From the NCBI RefSeq assembly GCF_003931795.1, contig NZ_CP034234.1, forward strand, positions 1,302,001 through 1,366,000: a stretch of 64,000 nt of DNA, read 5' to 3'. A program made the position numbers and the translations under genes. The notes below the pieces were generated by a model, which had not been told where the DNA came from, made no database searches, and was given only the letters and a program-made list of their open reading frames with translations. The first letter of the stretch is position 1; each line of letters begins with the position of its first letter. Source of the DNA: Erysipelothrix piscisicarius (GTDB lineage: Bacteria > Bacillota_I > Bacilli_A > Erysipelotrichales > Erysipelotrichaceae). Positions 32,960 through 45,427 of this stretch are shown here, piece by piece.

Positions 32960-34314
32960 TGGAGTAGTAAACTAAAAGTAGACAAGTAAAAAAGACTTGT
33001 CTACTTTTTTGTGTAATAATAAAATCAGAGATAAAACGGAGGTATTAATGATGGGAAGACCCAAAGGTGGATTAAATAATAAATGGACTTATGAGGATCG
33101 TATTAAAGTCGTTACACGTCATATTGATGAACATATAAGTGCTGCGAAACTATCACAAGAAACAGGAATACCGAAAGGAACGATTAATGGTTGGATTGAT
33201 CGATTCATGCGTGATGGTAAAGAGGGTTTAAAAAACAAGAAAAAGACAGGAAATCATTTTTCTGCGCTTCATACGAGTAAATCATTAACTGAGATCGAAC
33301 GACTTCAACTCGAAATTCTAAAACGAGATATTGAGATTGCACGATTAAAAAAAGGGTACCAGGTGAAAGGAGTTGGTGTAAACAAGGAGTTCGTTACTTT
33401 AAAAGACAAGAATTCCAAATAGCACATGACTTATCTTTTAAACATCCGATTACGTTCATTCTTAGATTTATGAATTTGAACCGATCTGGTTATTACAAGT
33501 GGTTAAAGCATAAGAATGATCTCAATATTTATGAACAAAAAAGAGCGATTCTTAGCTTTGTGATTAAAGACTGGCATCGCCGTTTTCCAAGTTATGGTTA
33601 TCATGATATCGCTGCAGTCATGAGAAAGCAAAGTGATTTAGGGATTGAATTTTCCGATAATTTAATCCACAAGTGTTGCAAGTTTTAAATATTAAATCAA
33701 AAGTTAAACACTATTCCTATAAAACCTGGAACACAAAGTCGAATTTATCCTAATATTATAAAGAATCAATGGAGGCAACCAAACCTTTAGAAATTATTGT
33801 TTCAGATATGACACATATTCGAAACAAAGGGATTAATTATGAATGGACTTTAATGGTTGATACCTTTAACAATGAAATTATCAGTTCTGCATTATCGCGT
33901 ACAACTGGTGATCCTAAGCCTTACTACAAGTGTCTCGAGGATCTCCTTGCGCTACTTAAGGATAATAAAAAAACAGCTCCCACGATTCTTCACACAGATC
34001 AAGGAGCTGTCTACCACTCTAAAGCTTTCGCTAAAGCGCATGAAAATTATAACATAATTAGATCTATGTCGCGAGCTGGAACACCTACAGATAATCCAAT
34101 TATCGAATCATTAAATGGATGGATTAAAGCAGAAATGGCGTGTGATTATCAATACTGGTCCGTAGATAACTTTGAAAATTTTATCGAAGAATATGTACAT
34201 TATTTCAATTTTGAAAGACCTGCTTACTGTTTAAATTACAAAACCCCTATCCAATATAAAATGGATAAGGGTTTCTAGTCTTTTATTAATGTCTACTTTT
34301 GTTTGACAACTCCA
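32960..34314 (+). mobile_element. IS3-family element, copy B
   Basis: The 1355-bp element has ends TGGAG...CTCCA and imperfect terminal repeats, with direct repeats GTTTAT at 32954-32959 and 34315-34320. It is nearly identical to copy A but in the opposite orientation, 15 kb apart. A 6-bp duplication is on the long side for IS3-family elements. It lies between the two Cna_B surface protein genes. Confidence 0.93.
33048..34278 (+). pseudogene. IS3-family transposase OrfA/OrfB, copy B
   Basis: OrfA is intact from ATG 33048 (behind GGAGG) to the stop at 33422, 125 residues with a helix-turn-helix (ETGIPKGTINGWIDRF) and coiled coil. OrfB overlaps it in the -1 frame, as usual for programmed frameshifting. 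OrfB is interrupted after CCKF (a T run one base shorter than in copy A), and then, as in copy A, near SYKTWN and before ATKPLEIIVSDMTHI, where relatives read about YKKPG...YPNIIKNQW. The DDE core is otherwise complete (SDMTHI, LHTDQGAVYH, the Glu of PIIESLNGW). Whether these indels are real decides if the copy is active. Confidence 0.85.
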
Positions 34315-34334
34315 GTTTATGTAGGTTTTTTAGG

Positions 34335-37300
34335 CTATTTTCGTTTTTTGCGTCTTAGAATTAATCCCATCGCAATAAGACCCAATGCAGCAGTATACTG
34401 CATTTGCGATCCACCAACCCCTGTATTTGGAAGAGCACTCAAACGATTTTTACTCATTCCCAATACATTAATACCATGGAGTGGTGGCACAGATGGTTTT
34501 GTTGGTCGATTGTTGAGCGAACCTACACCATTATCGATTTTTGTATAAGTGTTAATAGCGGTTAAGCCATCCGCACTGTATGTAATTTTATAATCAGGAA
34601 CATCATGTTCCACAATATGATATTTAATGCGTTTTCCAAAGTCATCAAAAACAGGCTGACCTCTGAAACTAACCGACTTCACACCCGATCCCAAGATTTT
34701 TTTCACACCAAGGGGTTTATTGTTGGCATAAAGTTCAAATACAACATCAGGCTTTTCATCAGGTCCACCTACCCACACTTTATGAGCGGTAATGGTTTGT
34801 GAACCTGGGTTGAAGGTATTGGTTACGGTTAAACCATCTTCACTGTAATGAACATCATAAGCTTCATGCTTTGTACGCTCTTTCACTGTATATTGAATGA
34901 TTGAGCCATCTTGATTACGGATCGGACGATTTGTGAAATGAGCTTGTGTCATGCCATCTGAGAGGCTTACAGATTGATCTGTCTTAGAACCATCTGCATA
35001 CAAGTCAAAAATCACCGTTGGTCGATTACTTGATGCTCCACCGACCCATTTTTTAGTAGCAATGACATCACGTAAGCCTGGATCATACGTATTGGTTACC
35101 GTTAGACCATCAGAACTATAACGTGCAATATAATGTTCCGGACCACTGATCTCTTCAACACGATATGCAATTTTTGTACCCTTCGATGTATAGACTGGAA
35201 CATTCGTAAAGGTCACCGTCTTAGCACCTGGTGATAGAACTTGCGTTATACCGGTTGCTTTTTGATCCGCAAAAAGTTCAAAGGTAACCTCAGAATGTGT
35301 CATTGGACCACCATCCCATAGTTTAGTAGCAATCACATCACGAACACCTTGATTAAAGGTATTGGTAATGGTCGTTCCTTGATACGATACATCATAATTT
35401 TCAGGAACATCCCGTTCTTGTACGGTATACGTAATATCAATACCTGCTTCATCACGTTTTGGAAGGTTTTTAAATATACCGGCCTTTTCACCCGCTTGAA
35501 GTGTTATTGCGTGTTCTGTTTTAACGTTATTTGCGTATAAATCAACCACAATTGTCGGATGCGTATCGGGTCCATCAACCCATACTTTAGTAAAGGACAC
35601 TTCCGTGACCCCAGGATTATACGTATTGGTTACCGTTAATCCATCATCGCTGTAAGAGGCTTCAAAATGCTCAGGTCCCTCGATTTCTTTGACACGATAC
35701 TCATAAAGACGGCCTTGTTGATCATTCACAGGAAGATCTGTAAATGTTACGGAAGCCATTGATGGTAAAAGCGTTTCTTTTTGATTCGATACCGCTTCAA
35801 AATCGTTATCTTCAACTCGTCGATAGAGTTCGAATACAACACGATCCCGCGCTTTTTCTCCGCCAGACCACTTTTTAAAGGCGGTCACGGATTTAAGTGG
35901 AGACTGATAGGTGTTGGTAACCTCTATAATATTTGCATCACGAATTGGTGATACGGTTTCTGTATAATTTTCTGGAACATAAACTTCACGAACCGAGTAT
36001 TCATACGGATTCCTTGATGATCATTTAAGGGCACATCCACAAAATCAAGGTGTGTTTGACCTGAATGTAATTGAGCTTCAAATCCTAAAACATCTTCAAA
36101 GACATTTTCGGTCCCTTTTAGACGTCGTGTTAATTGGAAAGAGGTATCAGGTCTCACCGTTGGTCCATCAACCCATGTTTTTAGAATACGAATGGATGTT
36201 TTCGGTGACACATAGTGATTATAGACGGTTAACCCATCAGGGCTGTATTGTGTAATCGTATTCGGAACTGACGTCAATTCCTTTACAAAATAGATGTAGG
36301 TATTCCCCTCATCATCGCGAACCTCTAAATCTTTAAAGACAGTGGTTGTTTCACCATCACGTAAGGTTTGAACCCTACCTGTTGATGTACCGACTTTATC
36401 AGTTGGTGAAGACGCACGGCGAAGTTCAAACTGTATCTCAGGACGTGGACTCATGCCGTTGGTCCATACCTTTTTCGCAACCACATCCCGTACTCCATAA
36501 TCGTAGACATTAGTCAAGGTAACGTTGGTATCTCCATCATGCGAAATGTTTTCAAGGCTATAGTGTTCGATTTCATTTACCTCACGAACACTGTAGAAAT
36601 ACGGAACATTCTCTTCACTATATTTCGGTAAGTTCGCAAAGACAACGTCATTATCTCCAGGAACCATAGTTTGCATAATCCCTGTAGCCGCTCCATTACG
36701 CGTTAATTCAAGTTCGAGGGGAATTGAAGGTCCTGGACCACCTTGCCATATTTTCTTCACATTTAAATGCGTTACCCCTTCTTGGAAGGTATTGATAACT
36801 GTCAAACGATCAGAGCTGTATGAAACAGAATAATTTTCCGGAACGCCTAACTCACGAACAAAGTACGTAATGGTTTTCCCATCCAAGGTTCTTTCAGGTA
36901 AATCCGTAAACGTTACGACCTGTGCTTCGGATTCCTTTAAAACGCGTTCCCCATTAGGTACAGGCGTTTCAACACCATCAATTTCTTGATAAAGACGAAG
37001 GGTAACGGTTTCTTTGCGTCCACCAATCCATTTCTTTTCAGCCGTAACGGACATGCTTCCTTGATTATATACATTTATCAATTCCAGCGGATTGGAACTT
37101 TCTATTTGAGTGTATCCAGTTGGTACCTTTACTTCATGAAGTCGATATTCAATACGACGTCCATCAAACGCAAACGTTGGCATGGAGTCAAAACGCACAG
37201 TATCATAACCGCTTTTTAAAAGCTTAGAAGCAACATCGCTATCACGATACTCTGTCTCACCTTCATACCGTTCTTGAAGTTTAATTTCAATATCAGGTTT

Positions 37301-40300
37301 AAGATCTGGTCCGCCACGCCATAGTTTCTTACCGTAAACCGGTGCTGTCTTCACATCAAAACGGTTGATTACCGTTAGTGGGTCGGAGTATGAATTTAAC
37401 CCTAGATAACCTTCTGGGACATCCACCTCATTCGCGAAATACGTAATGGTTTTTCCATCCAAGGTTTTAATTGGAAGCACACCAAAATGAGCCTCCGTTT
37501 CACCATCTTTAAGTTCAATCGGTGCAAGGGGAACTGGTAATATGTCATTGGATCCCTCAATACGTTTTGAGAGTGTTAAAGCAATGGTTGGTTTTGGACT
37601 TGGTCCACCCTCCCACACTTTTCGCGCAATAATGGGTTTTGTCGGAATTTGATAATCGTTAATGATTTTTAAATCTGTCCCTGCTCCTTCATAGCGGGTT
37701 GAATAATTGTCTAACTGGGTAATTTCTTTAACCGTATAAACAATCTCTCCCGCATGGTCTTGTTTTGGTAGATTTCGATAAACCACGTGTGTTTGACCAT
37801 TTCTTAAAGTACGTTTCCCATTTGTGACAGGAGCACCATTTGCGTACAATTGAATTTCAATATCTGGACGCGTAACAGGTCCATGATTCCAAACCTTCTC
37901 TACATTTACAGAAATCATACCCGGTTTAAAGGTATTGGTGACAGTTAAGCCATCCGTACTGTAGTGAACTTCATAATGTTTTGGAATATTTGCCTCACGA
38001 ACAGTATAACGAATTTCTTTACCGTCTTGCGTCGTTTTAGGAAGCTGTTTAAACGTTACAGAACCTTCACTTAAGTCTTTATATACACCATTAACCGCTG
38101 ATGTTACACCATCAATGGTTTGGTACAATTGAAACCTAACTGTTGGATGTTCCCCTGAGTTTAAGGAATCCACCCAAACTTTGTTTGCAGTAACATCCAT
38201 GTACTCCATACGATAGGTATTGGTTATGGTTAAACCATCTTCACTATACGTTGCGTCATACCCTTCTGGAACCACGACTTCACGAACACGGTAAACAATT
38301 TCTTGACCCTTGTCATTGTATTTCGGCATGTCTTTAAAGGTATAACTCGTTTCTTGTGAGAGCGTTACGGTGTGTTCAGTATCAACACCATCCGCAACTA
38401 AAACATATTCAGTGTCTGGATGTATCGGACTGCCTCCCACCCATTTTTTAGTCATGGTTACATCTTTTAATAGGTACTCATTTTCAATATGATTGGGTTT
38501 AATCACTGTTTCTTTATAATTTTTAGGAACTTCAACTTCTCGAATACTATACTCAATCGCAACGCCTCCTTTATAAGCAGGTAAATTTTGAAACGTTACG
38601 GAGTTTTCTCCGCTAGGAATTTCCATAATACTTCCCTCAACAAGATCTCCATTGGCATAAAGTTGAACGGAAACTGAAGGCTTCGTAGAAGGCCCTCCAT
38701 TCCATGTTTTAAAAACTTTAAAATCTGTCAACTCTGTATCTTTAATAAAGGTATTTGTAACAAAAATTTCATTATTTTCATTAATTGGTGTGATTGAAAC
38801 CTTATATTCATCGGTTGCGAACCCCGCTTCTTCGACAGAATAAACAATGGGGGTTCCAGTTTCATCAGCAACTGGAAGATTTTCAAAAACAACCGAAGAT
38901 TTTCCACCCTCTAAGGTTAAAATACGACCTGCCTCAGAAGTAACCCCGTTTAGCGTTTGCATAAGGTTAAATGCAACAATCGGATGGGGTGAAGGACCAC
39001 CAATCCATGTTTTAGAGACTTTAACTTCTGTTTTTTTAATTTCATTTTTAAAAACTGCAAGCGTCCCGACTTCCGCATGTTGATCAACATCCACGGTTAC
39101 GGGTTTGGGATCCAAGACAAGCCAAGAAGGTGCCTCGACTTCTTCAATCGTATAACGGCCATCTTTCAGCGAAAGATTAACCACTCCCGTTTCATCGGTT
39201 GTTACACGTTCAACGAGGACACCACGATCATTTTTCACAGTAAAAGTAACACCCGATACAGGTGTTTCCGTTCCATCAATAACTTTTACAATCCTTAAAA
39301 CACCCGGTTTTGGTTTATTTCCAACAATCGAACCGGATGCATAATGATTTTCAACAGATACATCTTTTTCAATGGTTTGGGGATAGCCTTCATGATCATA
39401 AAAACTCGCCACAGCTTTATTTTCCATCTCAGCCTGTTTCAAATCTGTGATTTTGGTGTTATACATGACTTCAATTGAAGTATAGTGTAATTTGCCTGGA
39501 TGGGTTGCCACAATTAAAGACTGACCATTAATCCATACGCCACCATACTGATCTCGAAACGTCTGTTCACTAACCGTAAAGCGATTTCCGGTATGATCGG
39601 TAACCATAAATACTAAGGATCCTGGCATGTATTCATGACCCGTTCCAATTGTATCGCGTACCGTCATCTCAGACATAAAGGGTTCGCGTTCATCGTTTAA
39701 TAGAAGAACCCATCGCACGACCTCTTCCTCTTCACGGGACATTCCGCCCAGTTTCGCAAACATCTCATAAGAACCACTTCCTTGAAATTGACCTTCAATT
39801 TGTACCGACTTTTGAGAAACATTCGTTCCAAGATTGGTATACAGTGTTTCTTTGATGTTTTGCGTATTATCATTAAATCCTTCAACTCTAAATGTGAAAG
39901 AACCTGCAATATTGTTGAATTGATCCACTTCATCTGTAAACACAACATGAACATTACTTTCTGTCACATAGACATGACCGAGTGGTTTTTCAACCCCTGG
40001 CATGGTAAGCTTAATCGTTTGTGAGATTCCTTTGAGTCCCACGGAATAAGGAGATCCATTCGAATCTACTTTCTGCTCCATTGGTAATCGGAGTTCCATA
40101 ACATCACCAGAATTCAACTTGCGATTTCCGGATTCCGCAAATTGAACTGTAACGCTGGTTTCATACCCATGGTTTAAATTAGTATTTGAGAAATTAAAAT
40201 CATTTATAAGACTGTTTTGATTTGCGACACGTGCTATATCTGCATCCAACTGAACTCCAGTTGATACAAACATGACCACAGCCATCAAAAGTGCAAATAG

Positions 40301-40312
40301 CTTTCTTTTCAT
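34335..40312 (-). pseudogene. Giant Cna_B-repeat LPXTG stalk protein, RspA-like (one frameshift)
   Basis: A wall-anchored surface protein of about 1990 residues. The start is ATG 40312 (MKRKLFALLMAVVMF) behind GGAGGG. A signal peptide, an N-terminal adhesive region of about 300 residues and one SpaA-like domain precede 16 Cna_B repeats, each starting with a W-x-G-G-like turn (11 before and 5 after the break). The end is LPNTG plus membrane tail. Cna_B domains form rigid stalks, often with isopeptide cross-links. The single break is at 36007-36015, where GGAATCCG looks like GGAATTCCG minus one T; the next frame continues PYEYSVREVYVPENYT without loss. Therefore the gene may be functional in the organism. 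Adjacent to a smaller paralogue with IS copy B in between. Confidence 0.85.
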
Positions 40313-40489
40313 ATACCCTCCCATGAATCCAAATATAAAAATTTAGACTAACGGTATAAATGTACACTATTTTTAAGAAAATTTCAATACATTCGCACAA
40401 TTTGTTCTCGTAATATACATAAAATTAACACAACTCCCATATATTTAACGATAAATGACAAATATAAGGTAATGGAGACAAATAAAAAA

Positions 40490-40505
40490 AGCGCTATAAA
40501 GCGCT
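40490..40505 (-). terminator. Terminator of ftsK
   Basis: The hairpin AGCGC-TATAAA-GCGCT is followed by seven T residues on the minus strand and overlaps the final codons of ftsK. Confidence 0.85.
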
Positions 40506-42848
40506 CTCTTGTTCCAGATCATCTAATTTTAAATAAACATCGCGGGGTTTACTACCCTGAGTTGGACCAATGACACCATTTTGTTCTAAGGCATCGATCA
40601 TATTGGCTGCGCGATTATATCCAATTCTAAAACGACGTTGTAATAGAGATGTTGATGCTTTTTTCTGACGAACAACATATTCTTGAGCTTCTTGGTAAAG
40701 TGGATCTTCTTCCACACCCAAGACCCCTTGGTTTCCATCAACACCATCTAATTTAATAAAGGAATCATCAAATCGTGGTTTTGCTTGGGCACTTGCTTTA
40801 TCCGCAATTTTCTTAACTTCGTCATCACTGACATAACATCCCTGAACACGAATTGCATGCGGTTCACCCATTGGTACATACAACATATCGCCATATCCAA
40901 GCAATTTTTCGGCACCGGTCTCATCCAAGATGGTACGCGAATCAATTGCACTTGACACCGCAAAAGCAATTCTCGAAGGAATATTTGCCTTAATGATTCC
41001 TGTTACAACATCCACGGATGGTCGCTGCGTCGCGACAATAAGATGTATCCCCGCAGCACGCGCAAGTTGAGTAATTCTTTGAATACTTGTCTCAACCTCT
41101 TTACCGGCAACAGACATTAAATCTGCCAACTCGTCAATAATAACGACAATCCACGGTAATTTTGACAGATTTTCCGCAGGGAAGGCTTTCACTTTCTCAT
41201 TATAAGATCCAATATTTCGCACCCCAGCTTTTGAAAATAAATCATAACGTTGTTCCATCTCCTCAACAACAACTTTCAAAGCTGCTGATGCCTTATGCGG
41301 ATCATCAATAACCGGACCAATTAAATGAGGTATTTCAGTATAAGGTGTAAATTCTACTTTTTTAGGATCAATTAAGAGAAGTTTTAAATCTTCAGGAGAC
41401 TTGGTGAGCAGAATGGATGTAATGATGGTATTCATACATACCGACTTACCGCTCCCTGTTGCACCCGCAACAAGTAGGTGAGGCATCTTATTCAAAGCTA
41501 CCGTAATGGGTTTTCCTGTTAAATCCTTACCCAGTGCAACATTTACATTATCTTCTGACATAAATTGTGATGACCCCATCACAACATCTTTCATTTTAAC
41601 TGGGACCATCTCAACATTTGGAATTTCAATCCCAACCGCACTTTTACCTGGAATCGGCGCTTCAATACGCAAAGTCTTTACTGCCAATTCCATCATCAAG
41701 TTATCTTGAATCGATGCAATCCGACTGATCTTCACATTGCTGTCAGGTTTTAACTCAAATTTCGTTACGGCAGGACCAATATGGATATCCATAAGCGCTG
41801 CATCAATTCCAAACTGTTTTAAAACCGCAATTAACCGTTCCCTTTTCTTTAGCACTGGCTACATTCGCTTTGATGTATTTGATCCACGTCCCGCCTCCAA
41901 CAAGTGAATGGAAGGAACTTTGTAATTTTCAAAAGAACTCGTTCTAAAATCTTCTCCTTGTTCCAGTGCTTGTTGGGTACTGGTTTTATCCGATAAGGAA
42001 ACCGGATCTAATCCTGCATTTTTAAATCCAAATGGATTTTCTTCTAAATCCGTTGTCGGCGTCGCATCGGAAGAATCAGGCACATTGACATCATCCATTG
42101 TCATAAACGGTGATTTTGTGACTGATTCTTTCACCACATTGGGAGCATCAAACGAAATAAAACCGGCTTTTGTTGGTTCTGCTTCGCTTGCGTACTCATT
42201 TAATTTTTCATCCAGTTCCGCTTGTTTTTCCTGCATTGCCTTCACACGGCGCTTCGCTTCTTTTTGTTCACGACGTTTTTCTAAAGCAGACTTGGTTGCA
42301 TCAGTACTCTTTTGTGCACTTCGCAACATTTCTCTTGGTGTAAATAAGAGCGCAAGACCACTTAGAATTAGCACAATTACAAAAAGCAAGACACCTGCAC
42401 GATCCACAAGATATGACAACAGTCCAAATAAAACTGCGCCCACAACACCACCATAAGCATTCTCATTTGAATTCATAAAAATCTTCGGAATACGATTAAA
42501 ATACTCCGAGATTACGGACAAACCGGACGCTTGGGGTTGTAGAAAGAAATTAACGGAAAGAATCATTGCAGTAAAAAGCAGACCCACGGCGGTCCAAAAA
42601 CGCCATGTTTTATGTTTCGTATCCGTTCCAATCATTTTGTATCCTGTAATCCCAATGATTAAGATGTGGTAAGGCATCGGATACTGTCCCACTAAAATAC
42701 GCATACATTGATTTAAAAAGCGGCCAAAAACACCCAATTCAAACATCGCAATAATTGCAAGTGCAATTACAGAGAGTTCAACGACAAATTTAATGAGCTC
42801 TTGTTGTTTAAGCTGTTCTTTTTTTGTTTTCTTTCCCTTAGAACTCAC
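40494..42848 (-). pseudogene. ftsK: FtsK/SpoIIIE DNA translocase (two compensating indels in the linker)
   Basis: Pumps chromosomal DNA through the division septum. N-terminal membrane helices (about residues 20-175), a charged linker, then the alpha/beta motor with Walker A (VAGATGSGKSVCMN) and Walker B (IVVIIDELADLM), and the C-terminal gamma winged helix (RRFRIGYNRAANMIDALEQ). A TAG at 41859-41861 interrupts the frame. The 40 bases around it read naturally (IKANVASAKEK, a conserved segment) in a different frame from both flanks, so one A seems missing and one G extra nearby. Two opposite indels so close in a core gene suggest sequence error. It follows rnjA. Confidence 0.85.
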
Positions 42849-42862
42849 GCAATCACCCCTTA

Positions 42863-44519
42863 TCAGATATGAATTTCAATAATAACAGGTAAAATCATCG
42901 GACGTTTCCCTGTTTGTTTATAAATGTATTTAGAAATAATATCACGTGCTTCATTACGCGCTGTAACGTTATCATATTTGTGCTTCTCAACAAGTTTAAG
43001 AATGGTTTGTTCAAGAATGACACCCACTTCTTTCATAATGTTATCTGCGTCTTTTAGGTAGATAACACCACGAGATTGCACATCCGGTCCGCCCAGAATT
43101 TCCTTCGTTTTGTTATTGATAACCATACCAACAATAATGGATCCATCTGTAGCGAGTGTTTGACGATCACGAAGCACCAATCCCGATGTATCTAAATGGT
43201 CTTTGCCATCGATTAACATATCTTCAAGTTTTAAGATTTCAGATGTCGTTTTTAAACGACCTTCATCAAACTCTGCGACTTGACCGTTATCCAAGATTAC
43301 AATATTACCAGCGCTAATACCCATATCAACCGCAACACCTGCGTTTGCGACAAGATTTTGATATTCACCTTTAACTGGAACATAATACTTCGGTTTAAGA
43401 AGCGCAATCATCATTTTCAAATCTTCAACAGATGCATGCATCGGCATAACATCTTTATAGTTTAAGTACATTACTTTAACGCCATCTTTATACAATTCAT
43501 TAATCATAGCTCCCGCGACGGCTTCCGTACCTGGAACAACTGGAGAAGCGACAATCACGTTATCGTTTTCATTCACTTCAACAAGTTGATCTTCACCCAT
43601 CGCAATGCGTCCCATTTTATTAAAAACGCTAGGGCCAATATCAGACACAATTACCACGACATCTTTGATTTCATTATTAAACTTCTCAGGTTTAATTTCG
43701 AGACCTTTAGGCATATGATAGTAATTTAGACGTTCAAGATGCTTCATCAAACGACGTTGCTTCTCACCATAGAAAAACACTTTACGATTGAATTTTTGAG
43801 CCGTTTCAATCACTTCAATGAGTCGGTAAATATTTTGTTCATACAACGTCACAAGAATGCGGTCGTTTGTTTCTTCAAAAACACGTTCAATACGTTTTGA
43901 AATACGGTGATTAGGCGAAGTAAATCCTTGGCGTTTTGAAGCTACCGATTCAGCAGTTAATAAGAATACGCCTTTTACCCAATTCAGAGATATTTGCGAC
44001 ATCACACATAAATCCTTGATTACGCACATCAAAATCAATAATAAATTCACTCGAATGGACGACATATCCTTGATCCGTATCAATTGCAATTCCAAATGTA
44101 TCTGGAATTGAATGTGTCAACCCAAAAGCTACAAAACGACGCTCACCAATTTTAAAACGGCTGTTGCGTTTAATTTTGTGAATGTGTGCATTCTTTACTT
44201 TATTTTCTTTAAACAAATCTTCAATCATAAGCGCAATAAGCGGCGTTGCATATACCGGTGCATTCACTTCCTTAACAAGATATGGGAGTGCACCCATTAC
44301 GTCATCATGACCGTGTGTGATAAAAATTGCTTTAACACGCTTTTTATTTTTCTTTAAATATGATAAATCGGGAATGACAATTTCGACACCCCATTGATCA
44401 GTTTGTGGATATTTTAAACCTGCATCCACGACATAAATCTCGTCATTAATCTCAATGACCGACATATTCTTGCCATCTTCATCAAGACCTCCTAATGCGA
44501 GAAAACGAATTTTATCCAT
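42863..44519 (-). pseudogene. rnjA: Ribonuclease J (short indel in an A run)
   Basis: Metallo-beta-lactamase/beta-CASP 5' exonuclease and endonuclease for mRNA decay and rRNA maturation. Zinc-site motif ITHGHDDVMGALPYL is near residue 75, the beta-CASP part contains ESVASKRQGFTSPNHRIS, and the C-terminal domain follows. The frame breaks near 43980 after ISELGK: GGTAAAAGGC fits GGTAAAAAAGGC with two A missing, which would give the family reading GKKGVFLLTAES. Everything else is intact, about 553 residues in total. Loss of RNase J would be harmful, so an error is suspected. It is adjacent to ftsK. Confidence 0.88.
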
Positions 44520-44632
44520 AAAATCTCCTTTTAATTAATTTCTATTATGATGTAAACCATTTCCTATATTATACACTAGATTTCCTTCACTTAAAAACGA
44601 AGCACTAATGTTTGCACAGAAACTTCAATAAA

Positions 44633-44655
44633 AAAACCAAGCAAGGCTTGGTTTT
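44633..44655 (-). terminator. Terminator of ymdB
   Basis: A 10-bp stem AAAACCAAGC and GCTTGGTTTT with a 3-nt loop is followed by further T residues on the minus strand, 8 bp past the stop codon. Confidence 0.9.
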
Positions 44656-44662
44656 ACTTACT

Positions 44663-45427
44663 TTAAATTGCAATTCTTTGAATTGACTTCGACTTCATCG
44701 TCTTATCATCAACATCAATCACTACAGCATTTAAGAATGCATCACCTTTGGCCACTTTGAAGTGTGTTTTTTCATTTAATATTACGCGATCATACAACTC
44801 ATCAATGTCACGTCCAATAACACTATCACAAGCGCCACACATTCCGACATCCGTAATATAGGCTACCTGGCCAATAATACGTTCATCTGCAGTTTGAACA
44901 TGTGTATGGGTTCCAACCATCGCATCAATTTCTTCAGAATAAATATGTGCAAATAACATCTTTTCGCTGGTCGATTCTCCATGGAAATCTACAAAGTAGT
45001 AATCATACTCCGTATTTTCTAAAAGCCAGTCCATATAAGGATAAGGCCGATCACCCACACGATTCATAAATGCTTCACCATAGAGGTTTACCACACAAAT
45101 TTGTTTTCCCTGAACATCAAAAACTTTATAATAGTTTCCAAAATCAATGGGTTCAATATTCGCAGGTATCAATAGATTCGGACATGCGTCATAATCATCG
45201 ATAATTTCGCGTTTGGCAAATGTATGGTTTCCCATTGTAATGCACTCCACACCTGCTTCGGTTAATTGATTGTATATTTTCTTTGTAATGCCTTTACCAT
45301 GTGCACTGTTTTCACCGTTTGCAATCGTAAAGTCTATTTCGTATTGCTCTTTTAACATAGGTAAGTGGTCAACAACAATTTGTCGACCACTTGCTCCTAC
45401 GATATCACCTATAAATAATATCTTCAT
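44663..45427 (-). CDS. ymdB: YmdB-family metallophosphoesterase
   Basis: A 254-residue phosphodiesterase of the TIGR00282 family; the Bacillus protein hydrolyses cyclic nucleotides and affects biofilm gene expression. Metal ligands are seen in [38 protein letters not shown] and VGTHTHVQTAD. Its start overlaps the rny stop by 1 bp, the conserved rny-ymdB pairing of Firmicutes. Confidence 0.95.
   Translation of the reverse strand: MKILFIGDIVGASGRQIVVDHLPMLKEQYEIDFTIANGENSAHGKGITKKIYNQLTEAGVECITMGNHTFAKREIIDDYDACPNLLIPANIEPIDFGNYYKVFDVQGKQICVVNLYGEAFMNRVGDRPYPYMDWLLENTEYDYYFVDFHGESTSEKMLFAHIYSEEIDAMVGTHTHVQTADERIIGQVAYITDVGMCGACDSVIGRDIDELYDRVILNEKTHFKVAKGDAFLNAVVIDVDDKTMKSKSIQRIAI

Larger units (their letters stand above)
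32943..34331 (-). terminator. Intrinsic terminator split by IS copy B in its loop
   Basis: Without the IS and one target duplication the sequence is AAAAAACCTAC (32943-32953), loop GTTTAT, GTAGGTTTTTT (34321-34331): a perfect 11-bp stem with T run, terminating the giant surface-protein gene that ends at 34335. The element occupies precisely the loop. Confidence 0.88.

Noticed and set aside
16203-34314. Composite transposon formed by the two IS copies
   Set aside because: The block between them is core DNA in a conserved order, and each copy has its own distinct target duplication, showing independent insertions.
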